Positions 1 through 11,226 of a DNA stretch of 64,000 bases are shown one piece after another. Location of the stretch: positions 1 through 64,000 of the forward strand of contig JAHLEZ010000046.1 in assembly GCA_020726505.1 (NCBI GenBank), read 5' to 3'. This DNA comes from Leptodontidium sp. MPI-SDFR-AT-0119. Lineage: Eukaryota; Ascomycota; Leotiomycetes; Helotiales; Leptodontidiaceae. The notes beneath the pieces are model-generated. The model was given only the letters and a program-made list of their open reading frames with translations. It was not told where the DNA came from and did not search any database. Made by a program: the position numbers and the translations under genes. The first letter of the stretch is position 1, and the number at the start of each line of letters is the position of its first letter.

Positions 1-239
1 TACTAGACGCTAATAATACGCCTACTATCCCTTAAGAGTACTGTGAATTTAAAGATGTTTTTTTTAAAGAGAAAGGGAATTAATTACCCCCTTTAAAAGG
101 TTAATAATACGTTATTAACTTAAAGCCGAATATGAGACTACTTTACTCCCTTATTTATAACTTCTCTAAAATAAAGCTAGAGGTTCTCTGGGAATACCTT
201 AAGTCCTCTGAAGTAAAGGGATAAATATAGAAAAGTAAG

Positions 240-3150
240 AGCCTAACTAACGCCTTAATTCTCTTTATACTAAAGAAAGATAGTAGCCTCTGATTATGTG
301 TCGACTATTGAGCTTTAAATAAGATTATAGTCAAGGACTAGTACCCCTTATCTTTAATTAGTGAAACGTTAGATAGACTCTAGGATAGGAAGGTCTTTAT
401 TAGTCTAGACTTACGGAATATATATTACTGTGTTAGAATTAAGGCGGGAGATAAGTAAAAGACTACTTTTCGCACTTGATATAAGTATTATAAGTATTAA
501 GTTATATTATTTAGGCTATTTAATATACTAGTGACGTTTTAAGTATATATTAACGACACGTTAACAGGACTTATAGACGTCATTTATGTCGTTTACCTTA
601 ATAATATCCTTATGTACTCGGCGGACCCGGCTTAGTATATAGACTATATCTACTAAGTCTTCGAAAGGCTATAATAGGCAAATCTCTTCGTTAAGCTGTC
701 GAAATACTCGTTTAGTACTAAGAGTATAGAGTTCTTAGGCTATATTATATCCCCTACTAAGGTATTAATAGAATAAAGCCGGATAGACATTATTAGGGAA
801 GAACTAGAACCTGAGAGTATTAGAGACGTTTAAGTCTTTATTAGGTTTACTAACTTCTATTAGCACTTTATTACAAGTTTCTCGGCGATTGCCCAGCTAT
901 TAATAAGTTTAATAAGAGGTAAGAAGAAAGGGTAACTTACTTTTACCTTTTATTAAGGAACTATTAAGTAGGAGGCTTTTAATATATTAAAGGATATATT
1001 TATGTCAGCCCCTTTTCTTATGTACTTTGACTTAAAGAAGCCTATAAGGCTAGAGGTAGACGCCTCTAGGTTTGTACTTGCGGGGATTTTGTCTTAGCCT
1101 AAAGATTGGCTAACGAGTAATTAGACAAAGCCTATTTAGTACTTAATTACATTTTTAGTAAGAAGCTAGAAGGTATAGAGTTAAACTATAAGGTTCATAA
1201 TTATAAGCTTCTTGTAATTGTTAAGTACTTTATTTATTAGAGGCACTACTTAAAAGGTAGTATAGCCCCTATTAAAGTGTTATTAGATTATAATAATTTC
1301 TGTTATTTTATAAGTACTATAGTATTAAGCCGGCGGCAGGCTAAATAAGCCTTAAAGCTGTCTAAGTATAACTTCGTAATAGTCTATAAGTTAAGGAAAA
1401 AGAACCTAGTAGATAGACCTTCGTATAAGCCTAATTATAAGCCGGCAGAGAATAAAGAGAATATTATACTCCTTACCTTATAAAATAAACTATAAAGTAT
1501 AATTTAAAATAGGTTAATCCGCGTTCTTAGTATAATTAGTAGTATAACGGCGTGTATTTAGCGAGAGAGTAATAATATATTATACTAGTTAACTTAAGTT
1601 TCTTAACTTACTAACGATAATATAATATGTGAGCTATTAACTAAGGCTATAGTAGTGACCTCTACGCTTAACTAGCGGTATGTACTTATATAGCTTAGAA
1701 GTTTACAGAACTTTAATTAGGGTTTAGATAGCCTCTTGCGAAACGCTAGAGAGAGGTGTGACGTTAATTAATGTAGTCATAAATATGCTGTGTTATAGTT
1801 TTTTATAGTAGAGGTTATAAAAGCTAAAACGGCAAATACTATATCGGAATCGCTTCTTTTGTTACTCTTAGAGTTATAATAAAGGGACGCTTTAGTTGTA
1901 AAAAAGCGTGCTCGATTATAAGATATTAGGGATATAGATTAAAGTGTTAACAGCGACGGACTACTAAGACACTAACAAATGGCCTACGTTCTATAAGACC
2001 TTACTATTCGTGCCGAAATTATAAAGATTTACTATAATAATTTAACTACAGGCTATTTTAGTTATAATAAGACACTAAAGCTTATTTAACAGAAGTATTA
2101 CTAGCCTAATATATCTAGTGACGTTAAAGTATACGTCAAGAGTTGTGATATTTATTAAAGGACAAAGGCGAGGCGCATAAAGAAAGCTAGCGAAATACAA
2201 GCTCTTAGCTAGCTAAGTAAGTTATTTAAGTTAATCTTAATAGACTTTATTATAGATTTAATACTTAATAAGAGTAGTACTACTAGTAAAGTCGCCGACT
2301 ACTTACTAGTGATTATTAATAAATATACTAAAGATATTAAGTATATCTCTTACTTAAAAACTATTAATACTTTATAGTTAGCCCGTCTTTTTATTAACTA
2401 CTAGTTCAAGGACTATAAGTTACTAGCATCGATTATCATAGATAGAGGCTCTGTATTTACCTTAAGGTTTTAGAAGGAGTTGTGTTTTTACTTTTAAATA
2501 ATAAGAGGTCTTTCGACGGCGTTTCACTCGCAAACAGATAGCTAAACTAAGCGGTAGAATTAAGCCCTAAAAGTATAACTAAGGTATTACGTTTATTATT
2601 TAGAAGACAATTAAGTAAACCTCTTACCTTTAGTAAAGTTTATATATACAAATACTTACTACGAGTTAATTAAGATGTCTCCGAATAAGGCTAAGTACAA
2701 TATATTACTAGACTCTCGCTAGGGTATCGAAGACGATCTTATAAAAAGGGAGATACTAATTACTAAAAAACAAGTAAAAGAAGTTATTAAAAAACGCTAA
2801 GAGTTAGAAATTAATTAGCGAAGGACTAAAGAGAACTAAGCGAAGTAATATAATAAGAACTACCGCCTTATAAAGTTTAAGGTTAAATAATAGGTTTTAC
2901 TTTCGGCAAAGAACATTAAGATAGTTCGTTTTAATAAGAAGCTAAACTATTAATTCCTAGGACTATTTAAGATTACTAAAAAGATTAGAAAGTAAGTATA
3001 TAAACTAGAGTTACCTCCTAAGTATAGTAGACTACACAATGTCTTTTATATATCCTTACTAGAGCTATACTAATAAAGGCCTAGCGAATCGTCGGAGGTA
3101 GTCTAACTTAACCTCGTAAATAAAGAAGAGATATAGTTAGTCGAGACTCT
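240..3150 (+). pseudogene. Gypsy pol polyprotein remnant (RT, RNase H, integrase)
   Basis: Reverse transcriptase is readable from about 240 to 760: a VDY-ALNKI-like stretch, then YPLSLISETLDRL, then SLDLRN, and VVYLNNILMYS at about 588-620, where the YxDD box reads YLNN (Asp to Asn, a G-to-A change). RNase H follows at about 1020-1400 (LEVDASRFVLAGIL). Integrase covers about 2040-2740: a CDI-type zinc-finger end, then LILIDFIIDL, IIIDRGSVFT and AFHSQTDS around the catalytic acidic residues. A GPY/F-like tail reaches about 3100 (LPPKYSRLHNVFYISLLE). Many in-frame TAA/TAG codons make it non-coding. The RT-RH-IN order separates it from the copia elements further right. Confidence 0.85.
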
Positions 3151-3559
3151 CTTAGACTAATAAGTGAGACGAGGAGAAGAGTAATACTTTATTAAGTAAA
3201 AAGGACTAAAACTAGCGTATAATTCTTAGGAACTAAAAAAGAACCTTATAAACCTCTAAAGGGAGATTAATACGTTAAAGGCGCAAAACGCCACTAAAAG
3301 GGCGGCGAAGCGTCGGCGAGGGGGATAAGTAAGGCTCCTTGTTTCCCCTTATGAGGTCCTTAAGACAAGAGTCTGATTACTCTTTAGGCTTTCGCCGACT
3401 AATCGTTAAATAAGATATAATATTACGTACTTTCTTACTTTTTCTTATAAGGTTTTATAATTATAAGCGTATTATATTCTTTAACGTTATATACCTTTTT
3501 ACTTTACTTATAAGGTTTTATAGTTTTAAGAGTATATTTAAAGTCATAATTTAAATAGT

Positions 3560-4740
3560 AGTGCCTAAGGAAAAAGAGAGTTACATTAATTAGTTATATT
3601 ATAAACCCTCTACTAGTTACCCTCGCTGGCTAAGTACTAGTACTTTATTAAAGATTCACCTACTAGAAGAACTTTAGTAGGAAACTTAGAAGATTAAAGA
3701 ATTAGAGTCTATTTAATAGAGTAATAAGGCCCTTAGCCTCTGTAGTAGTAGTGGCTTTAGTCGCTAGAACCTTATTATTAGACTTAAGTGTAAGCTCAAG
3801 AGTAACGGAGAAGATTTATTAAAGATCCTTCGCTAGAGGTTAATAAGTAATTTATTAATAAATACTATAGTACACTTACAAATCGAAGTCCCTTAACTTT
3901 AGTAATTAATCACTCGTTAATATCTATTAAAGTAATAAAACTCTCCTTTAAGGCAGTAAGTATACTAGAGTATAGTTAGTTAATAGCTAACGAAAGGCTA
4001 GCGCTTAGTTCTTTAGTAAATGAGACTACTAGCTTTTATAGAGACTTTAAGGCTTTAGTATTAATAACTTTATTAACGTATATATTATAGCGCTTATTGA
4101 GGTCGAACGTAACTTAAGTAGTATTAAGGCTAACTTAAGAGATTTATTTCTTACGGAATTAGGTGGCAGCTTTCTCTAGTTAGGCAAGGGACTCCTTTAG
4201 TCTCGCTAAGACCTCGCCGGTTATTAGCCTATGTCTCGCTAACTAAAAGAAAATTTAACTTATAAGCTCACAAGACTTCGCCTTTCGGTAGTAATCGACA
4301 CACTTCTTAATAATTAAAGTAATATTAGTAAAATATATAAGGTTAAGAAACTACGAGATCTCGCCGGCGTAACGTAGACAGGGAACCTCGCGAGTGTCGG
4401 CGTAGTTGATTTTACTACGTCTACTTAACTTAATGTAAGTATCTTTAAAGTTACTAAGTAAGGAACGCTTAATTTAGACGCTATCCTTGTTCTCCTTAAC
4501 TTTATTACTTTTATTATTATTTTTAAGGGCTCGAGCGAATCGCTGACGTTTGCCTAAAGGCTCGCTAGCGTTAACTAGAGTAAACGAAGGAATTAGAGCT
4601 CTAGTAAAACTAAAGTCTCTAGACCTCTTGCGTTTATTAGGAGTTACTAGAATCGTTAATTAAACTCTTACTAAGAGCAAGACACCTCTAGATTAAAGAA
4701 GGGGGATATAACTTACTTTTGGCTATAATTATTAACGTTA
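3560..4740 (-). pseudogene. Antisense cysteine-motif ORF remnant in the Gypsy element
   Basis: Between pol and the 3' LTR the plus strand has no recognisable coding frame, but the minus strand reads as a long protein-like frame with scattered stops. Around 4350-4390 it gives REVPCLRYAGEI, and at 4269-4308 KKCVDYYRKAKSC. If the two Tyr in the Cys positions are TGC/TGT-to-TAC/TAT changes, the pattern is C-x2-C ... C-x2-C-x6-C. The C-terminal part is charged and helix-like (RLITGEVLARLKESL). A comparable antisense frame sits in the same place in both copia elements of this window. The function is unknown and the limits are approximate. Confidence 0.5.
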
Positions 4741-4963
4741 TTATTTAGTCTAAGAGGTTAAAAGAGTTAAGAAGAATATATACGGAGAGATAAGTAATAA
4801 CTGCCACTAGCGTCTACTTACCCCGCATTACTTCTTCCCTAAAATTCACCTTTAAGTTAAGCGTATAAGTTTGGGCTCACTAGCGAATTGTCGGGGAAAC
4901 TCTAGTTATTATTACTTTTTTACCCTCACTTCTAAGGACAAAAGTGTGTAAGAGGGGAGATAT

Positions 4964-5141
4964 TGTAATAGTACGTGCCTTAGCGCTTACTCCCTATATA
5001 TATACGTGTAGAGTAAGAAAGAGATAACCTTCTCTCCTTAGTAATTAGCTTTTATATTATATAGTATCACTAGTTATTATTTAGTGTCTCCCCAGCTATT
5101 CTATTGTGCTAAGTCACTTCAGCGTGCTAGTGATTATTACA
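4964..5141 (+). repeat. 3' LTR of the left Gypsy element
   Basis: The 178-bp segment begins TGTAATAGTACG and ends GTGATTATTACA, so its ends form an inverted TGTAAT...ATTACA repeat. It follows a purine-rich tract directly. A TATA-like stretch (CTATATATATAC) lies at about 4994-5005. The partner LTR is outside the window, so the boundaries rest on the terminal repeat and polypurine tract alone. Confidence 0.65.
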
Positions 5142-5299
5142 CTAGGCCCCATTAGGAGGGTCCTTCATGTATTTATACTCGAGCCCTCCCTTACGGAGAG
5201 CTCTCCTTTCCTCCTTGTCTTTTCTTCTCGATTCTGAGCGTAGCATTAGGCCCAAATACAAAGCTAGAGTCTACTCGCCGTATTAACCTCTTGCCAGCC

Positions 5300-5647
5300 G
5301 TAACAATAAAAGGAATCGACGAAAAGGAGTACGAATTAGGGAAAGCAAACCTTAGAATTAAAAAACTAGAAAAGAGATTAGAGTACTTAAGGCCGAAAAA
5401 AAAGAGGAAGGTTTAGACTAGTTTAAATTTTAAGTTTGCGACAATTCGTGCTATTAAGGAGGCTTAAATTACGACTAGAGAACGTTAAATTGTATTAGAA
5501 AAATCAGAATTAAAAGGAGATTCAGATTTTGTAATATCTTATATAAAAGTTAACGCAAAATAGAGTTATTAACTCCTAAAGAGGAAGTGTTAGAATTAAG
5601 CGAGGTGGGCCAAATAGGGGGGTGGGCCAAATGGTGGGGTGGGACGT
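5300..5647 (+). mobile_element. Fot1/pogo-type DNA transposon, 3' fragment
   Basis: This is the 3' end of the same family as the full copy at 11227-13057. The transposase C-terminal segment (KGIDEKEYELGKA) is shared, with a basic PKKKRKV motif at about 5395, then the same 3' terminal repeat ending GGGACGT followed by TA (5648-5649), the target dinucleotide of this superfamily. The 5' part is missing. The stretch from 5142 to 5300 may belong to it but is not clearly alignable. It lies 325 bp from the 3' end of the HNWD gene. Confidence 0.7.
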
Positions 5648-5971
5648 TATTGTGTGATGGAAGAGAAAGAGAAATGGGTTGTGAAAGAAAAGAAAAGAGA
5701 GGCTTATAACCCCTATCTCGTTAAGCCTACTATGCATGATGGAGCCTTTGGTAGGTATCGCCGAATCGCCTTGGAATCGCAGGCGTATGCAGGTGTCCTT
5801 GTGGGTTGTCTTTTGGAAGAGAAGGAGGAAGAGATGAAAGCCTGGCTGTGGGCGCCGGGCACTGGCTTTACCTCTTTACGAAATCTCTCCTTGAAAAGCT
5901 AAACCTGCTATAAAGCTAATTCCATGCTCATAATCCTTCCATTTCCATATCCAAATATGATCATACCTCTA

Positions 5972-8900
5972 TTACGGAGGTGGATGAGGGGACGGTTTAG
6001 AAAAGTCGCTGAAATCAAAGCCCATAAAATACACTCGACCAGATGCACATCCAATACTGACCGTGCTTCCATGAACAGCTACAACGTGCGGAGCATATTC
6101 AGAAGGAAACCAGAGCGCTTTCTTGGTATTGTAACTCACCCAGCGCTCTTTTACGAAAATAGAAATCGTAGGAGATGGATGAAGAGCGCTGGTATCAGTA
6201 GGAAGAGTCATGCTCTGCAGCTTTTCTCTGTTGGTGTGCCAGTATCTCCCGCCCCCAGAAAACAAAAAAGTAGAAACGATCGCATCGACTTGAAGCATCT
6301 GCTTCTCTGCCTTCGAGTGAGTGTCCCACAGATTGAAGAGCTTTTTGTCTAATATCGACACCAGTGGCACGCTGTCCGCTCCCTCTCGCGCGTCCCACAG
6401 CATGACCCTCCTGGAGTCGCCCTCTGCCGAGGCTAGAAGCGCGCCGCTCGAAGAGAAGGCCACGGCCGTGACCCAGGACACATGCTTAAAGGTCTGCTTC
6501 TCTGCTCCTGACCGCGTGTCCCACAGCTTAACGATATCTGCTGATGCCGAGGCCAGCAACGCGCCATTCGAAGAGAAGGCCACGGCCTTGACGGACCGAG
6601 AATGCCCACAAAGCGTCTGCTTCTCTGCTCCCGACCGTGCATCCCATAGCTTAACGGTGCAGTCGTCCGATGCTGACGCCAGTAACGCGCCGTCCGAAGA
6701 GAAAACCATGGCCTCGACGGACTCTGAATGGCCGTCAAGCGTCTGCTTCTCTGCCGCTGATCGCACATCCCACAGCTTAACGGTACAATCGTGCGATGCA
6801 GACGCCAGTAGTGCGTCGTCCGAAGAGAAAGCCACGGCCATAACCCAAGCCGAATGGCCGTTAAACGTCTGCTTTTCTGCTGCTGACCGCACGTCCCATA
6901 GCTTGACAGTTTTGTCGAACGATGCTGACGCCAGAAACGCGCCGTCCGAAGAGAAGGCTAAGGCCGTGACGGAGCCCGAATGGCCCTTAAGCGTCTGCTT
7001 CTCTGTTCCCAACCGCGAGTCCCATAGCTTGATGGTGCAGTCGCTTGATGCCGAGGCCAGCAACGTGCCATTCGAAGAGAAGGCCACGGCGTTAACAGAC
7101 CTCGAATGGCCCTCAAGCGTCTGCTTCTTTGCTCCTAACCGCACGTCCCACAGTTTAACAGTGTAGTCGTGGGACGCAGACGCTAGAAGCGCGTCGTCCG
7201 AAGAGAAGGCTATGGCATTAACAGGCATCGAATGGCCATGAAACGTTTGCTTTTCTACTCCTGACCGCGTATCCCATAGCTTAACAGTATTATCGTGCGA
7301 TGCCGATGCTAAAAGTGCATCATCTAAAGAGAAGGCCACGGCGCTAATGGGCCCAGAATGGCTCTTGAGCGTCTGCTTCTCTACTCCGGACCGCACGTCC
7401 CATAGTTTAACAGTGTTGTCGACCGAAGCCGAGGCCAGCAACGCGCCATTCGAAGAGAAGGCTACGGCCATAACGGACCGAGAATGCCCGCTAAGCGTCT
7501 GCTTCTTTATCCCTGATCGAGTATCCCACAGTTCAACAGTGCAGTCGTCCGATGCTGACGCCAGTAGCGTGCCGTCTGAAGAGAAGGCCACAGCATTGAC
7601 GGGCTCTGAATGAGCATGGAGCGTCTGTATCAACGAACCCCATTCCTCCTCGACCTTTGGCAGCACTCGCATCCATTCAGGTATCCGGCCTTCAAACTGC
7701 TGTCTTACTATGCTTGCAAATGGTGTGAATACAAGCGCGCTGCTATAAGTCTGGAGTGGAGTCTGTTCTATCCCTACTCGGCTGTATAGCAAAAATCTTT
7801 TCGCGTCGTGGATGAAACTTAAAAGGAGAGAGCAATCACTATACTACCCGAATCGTCAGCGAAGCTATATTATAACCAACCCATACTTACAGCTACGTAA
7901 GACTCTAGAGAAGCAGTAGCATATATCCCTTTCGAAATCTGTCCTATCCATGCTAGAGCCTCCACCCAGTGAAGGAAATGTTCTTTTAAGAAACGGTGCA
8001 CTTGGCCATTGTCGCGAAGTTGAGTGCCGCTCTTCTGAACGTGATCGATCCAGTAATGACAGGCGTACTGTACTTCAAGAGGAAGACTCTGCTCAATCCG
8101 ACTTCTCTCGGCATCGGCAAAAAGCATATTGGGAGCCTCCATGCCACAGATATCTTGCTTGAGCGATGCCGACATGAGCTGTATACACTTATCGGCTAAT
8201 ACTTGGTGCGCTTGCCTCTCGTCCACCCAGAACTCTTCGCATCTCGCTTGCCCGTAAAGGAAGTCTCGGAACGAGGGATGGTGCAAACGAAGTGGAAGGT
8301 TGTGATCTTCTGGAATGCTAAGAATGGCGTGCAGATCATTTAGTGTCTGGTCGACTTCGACTTGTGTTGCGCAGAGCAACTTGCTCAAGGACTGGATTGA
8401 AAGTGGAGAGACCAGTGTTATTATGGTTCCAAGCAAGCTCTTCAGCATCGATAGCAGCTCTTCTGCCTCATTCGGATACATTTGAATGCAGTTTCGGAGA
8501 ACAGTGATATATATTTCGTCGAGATGCTTCTCCGGCGCATTGATTGAGGTACTACTGACCACCAAAATCAGATCGAGGCTCTTTGTCGTAAACTTGCTGT
8601 TGCGTATGAATCGACATGCAGTAGCAGCCCAGATGAACAGCCCATTGGCACCTTGGACAAGACGTTTGAGGATCTCCTCTCCCGGCCAGCCAGGGGTAAG
8701 GAAACGCTGTCCTCGAGCGATGAGCTGAAGATCATGTTCTAGAAAAGTGCGGATGTCTCGATCTACGATCGAAGAGGATATATTGTGGAGCACAAAGTCC
8801 TGGTGTTCAATATCCGGCATCTGGATGAAGCCGTTTCGGATCGTAGTCTCCGGTCGGCTCGTTAGGAAGACTCGCAGCCGAACCGTCTTCAATGATCGGG

Positions 8901-10241
8901 TTTCACTAAAGAGCTGCACTATGATTCCGACGTTGTCGTCATCCTCGCACTCATCGAGCGCGTCGACAACAAGAACGTATGTGGCCTGGCCCCCACTCTC
9001 GCCCAGCTTCGACAGCGGACGTAGCACGAGTTGCTGCCACTGATCGCGAAGAGATCGGCTTGCAATATCGCGCCGCTCTGTGAGAGCATCGCATATGTGT
9101 TGGTCAAGAGAGGGGATGCTGCTCGCCAGCTGCAGCGCTATGCTCGTGACGAACTTGCCTGCATGGCCGACATCTCCGCCGCCGCGCGAGAAGAAGAAGC
9201 TGGCCCCAAGATGCCCTTGCTCAGAATATCTACGAGCAATTGTGCGCGCAATCGTCGATTTGCCCGTGCCCGCCAAGCCATTCAGCCAGAAGATGCACGG
9301 CTTATCATTTCCATTACACCAGCCATATATCTCTTGTAGAAGGTCGACGCGTGTCTTAGGGAGGCAAGTGGATTCGTGTTGGCGGTTGTAAGAGTTGAAA
9401 GGCGCCTCATCAGCATACGGTAGGTGACGAAGTAGGTCTTTCTCAGGGCCTAAACTGCTAGTTAGCGCTGGTCTTAACAATCCGTTAAGCATCAATCGTT
9501 GGAATGTGACTTACCCTTGAACGGTTTATCGATTGCCTCCCGGAGCCGCTGAAACGCCTTGACTTCTCCTTCGCCGTAAAGAAGTGGCATCTGGACATCG
9601 AAAATACCAAAAAGCGAATATGCCTTGTCTTCTCCGCGTGTGGTCTGTCGACTTTTTGCCCACGAGAATCGTTCATCGACGTCGAATTGGGAGAGAGGGT
9701 ATTCTCGAAGAGCCGTGGTAGGGATTCCCGTAATCTCGTGGATTTGTTGCCCTAGAGTTCCCTTATTACCTAGTCTGTTGCCTTCCCGGGAGAAGAATTC
9801 AACTAATCTTGGAGCAAGGAGTTCTTGTAAGGTCCAGCCTCGAGTGAACCATTTGCTGTTCTGAAATGCCGATTCCCAGGCCAGGTCGTCAGTATTGACG
9901 GCAGTTCTTAACACATCTGATAAATAGACGTAGCATACAGCCGACTTGTGGTACCAGCGAAACATCGAGTTGATAGCCTCTGAGAGCTCAGCGCTGCTTG
10001 ATTTGTCGATACAGCATGTGTCTACCCAGAAGTATTTCAAGCCATCACGCCTAGCCTGTTCTCCGCAGAACCGGATCTTTTTATAGCCAGCCTTGTTCGT
10101 ACCAGTTCTATTCCGCAGATCCTTAAATGTCGCCTCCTCCGCTTCCCATCTGTGCGAAAGTATAGCATACTCGGGTATGTCGTCTTCAAAGAACTCGGTC
10201 AGGCTAGGGTTGCCATCGCCATCTGACTGTAGCAGGCGCAT
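5972..10241 (-). CDS. HET-NACHT-WD40 (HNWD) NLR-like receptor
   Basis: Three exons: 10241-9515, 9467-7891 and 7843-5972, with two 47-nt introns (donors GTAAGT; acceptors CCAG at 9468 and TAG at 7844), giving 1391 aa in frame. The start MRLLQ is the usual start of this family. The N-terminal HET domain has AILSHRW, FWVDTCCIDK and RGWTLQELLAP. The NACHT NTPase has Walker A GLAGTGKST near residues 306-314 and Walker B VVDALDEC near 409-416. A linker (FIHDAKRFLLYSR) precedes 10 clear WD40 repeats of 42 residues and one degenerate repeat. In known HNWD proteins (Podospora HET-E/HET-D/HET-R) the WD propeller senses a ligand, NACHT oligomerises and HET triggers cell death; this role is inferred from architecture. 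The gene is open throughout although Fot1 copies lie on both sides. Confidence 0.93.
6440..7630 (-). repeat. 126-bp tandem repeat array encoding WD40 repeats
   Basis: The WD-repeat exon is an in-frame minisatellite. The landmark GTCTGC recurs on the plus strand at 6492, 6615, 6741, 6867, 6993 and 7119, that is every 126 bp except one 123-bp step where a repeat lacks a codon. Units share nearly all of LLASAS-D-TVKLWD and AVAFSS. They differ at a few codons: the two residues after GHS, the residue before A(V/I), and the residues flanking the D before TVKLWD. Confidence 0.9.
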
Positions 10242-10807
10242 TATTCCACTAGGTTCGAGGATCGCAGGCGGAAGGGTTCTCGGTAGCTATTGAGCCGTCG
10301 AAATAGCATAGATGCGGAATGAGGTTGGAGGGGACGTCGTGTTGAGGCTGGCGGACTCAGCTGAGCGGCAGCCTCGCGGCAATGGCATCGTCGTACATCA
10401 CTGGAAGCGCGCAAGACCAGCCAGTCGCTCAGGCTGGAATTCTGGAAGCCATAGGCATAGGATACTCGAAGCCACTTTCGATTGAGCATGATTTGTTCTT
10501 GTCGCTGAAAAGAAAGCTGAAGGAAGTGGAGTAGATGATAGAAACAGAAACCTAGGATCCTGAATTTACCCTCGATCTTTGGAGTTCGGGCTCTAGCCTT
10601 GAATCTTAGGCAGTAGTTTGTTTTCAATTCCGTCCGTTATAAATTGCGGGGAGAGCGCGGGGTCATTACCCTAACTAAATACCGTTAGTCACTTCGATTC
10701 GAGGTACTGTCCCGCGTGGCAGCCTTGTCTAAACCTACGATCTATAGCAGCTATAACGATAATGACGGTTTCTAACATGGTAGCAAGGGTTTAAAGATCG
10801 AATAAGA
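10242..10807. other. Upstream region of the HNWD gene
   Basis: No convincing coding sequence is seen. A minus-strand open frame at 10241-10627 has no family resemblance and runs directly into the HNWD start, so it is more likely 5' leader or promoter. Confidence 0.4.
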
Positions 10808-11104
10808 CTATTTTGTAAGTATTAGAAGTGATAAAAGTTTGATCGCGGAGCTATGGTCCAAAAACTCTCCTATAGCGTGAAAGGAGGCTGCCCGCAGATC
10901 AGGCCCACGGGCGACGACACGAACGTAATTCTTTAATTGGAGGGCTTTAAGGGCTTCAAGAGTAGCTCCTAAATACGATTTGCATAAACTTTTAGACTTT
11001 ATCGATGTGTGCGCAGATTTCGAGTTGCTCAAAGTCAAAGTACCTATCATTTTTTCCGGCACGTAGGGCTTTAGTTGGATATCAAGAAGAAGTGATAGTA
11101 GCAT
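10808..11104 (-). CDS. Hypothetical 98-aa protein
   Basis: This minus-strand ORF has a TATA-like TATATAAG about 35-45 bp upstream of its ATG (around 11137-11146 on the plus strand). The protein starts MLLSLLLDIQLKPYVPEK and is leucine-rich without a clear signal peptide or membrane span. I recognise no family. It lies upstream of the HNWD gene on the same strand, about 120 bp from the Fot1-like terminal repeat. It could be a real small gene, a remnant cut by the transposon, or chance. Confidence 0.25.
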   Translation of the reverse strand: MLLSLLLDIQLKPYVPEKMIGTLTLSNSKSAHTSIKSKSLCKSYLGATLEALKALQLKNYVRVVARGPDLRAASFHAIGEFLDHSSAIKLLSLLILTK

Positions 11105-11226
11105 GCTTGATTGTAGAAGCTGGCTCTCTGGGTGTTCTTATATAGACAATAGACTGTAGCTGCCTAGCAGGCAGCCATATGTGATCTGGGATCCAACAGC
11201 TTTCCGCCACGCAGGGATGGACGTTA

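Larger units (their letters stand above)
1..5141 (+). mobile_element. Ty3/Gypsy LTR retrotransposon, 3' portion, RIP-degraded
   Basis: The left window edge cuts this element. Plus-strand translation gives, in order, reverse transcriptase, RNase H, integrase and a post-integrase region, which is the Ty3/Gypsy domain order. After pol comes about 1.4 kb carrying an antisense coding remnant, then a polypurine tract (AAGAGGGGAGATAT) and one LTR. Every frame is full of stops, and the DNA is TA-rich and poor in CA/TG, as expected after RIP. The 5' LTR and gag lie outside the window. Confidence 0.85.

Noticed and set aside
5639..5902. Plus-strand 87-aa open frame after the Fot1 fragment
   Set aside because: It begins inside the transposon terminus, has no family resemblance, and lies in the probable 3' region of the HNWD gene.
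6321..7613. Long plus-strand frames opposite the WD repeats
   Set aside because: They are the complement of the 126-bp repeat array; their periodic sequence follows from the WD codons.
7950..9391. Plus-strand frames opposite the NACHT exon
   Set aside because: Shadow frames of a clearly conserved minus-strand domain.
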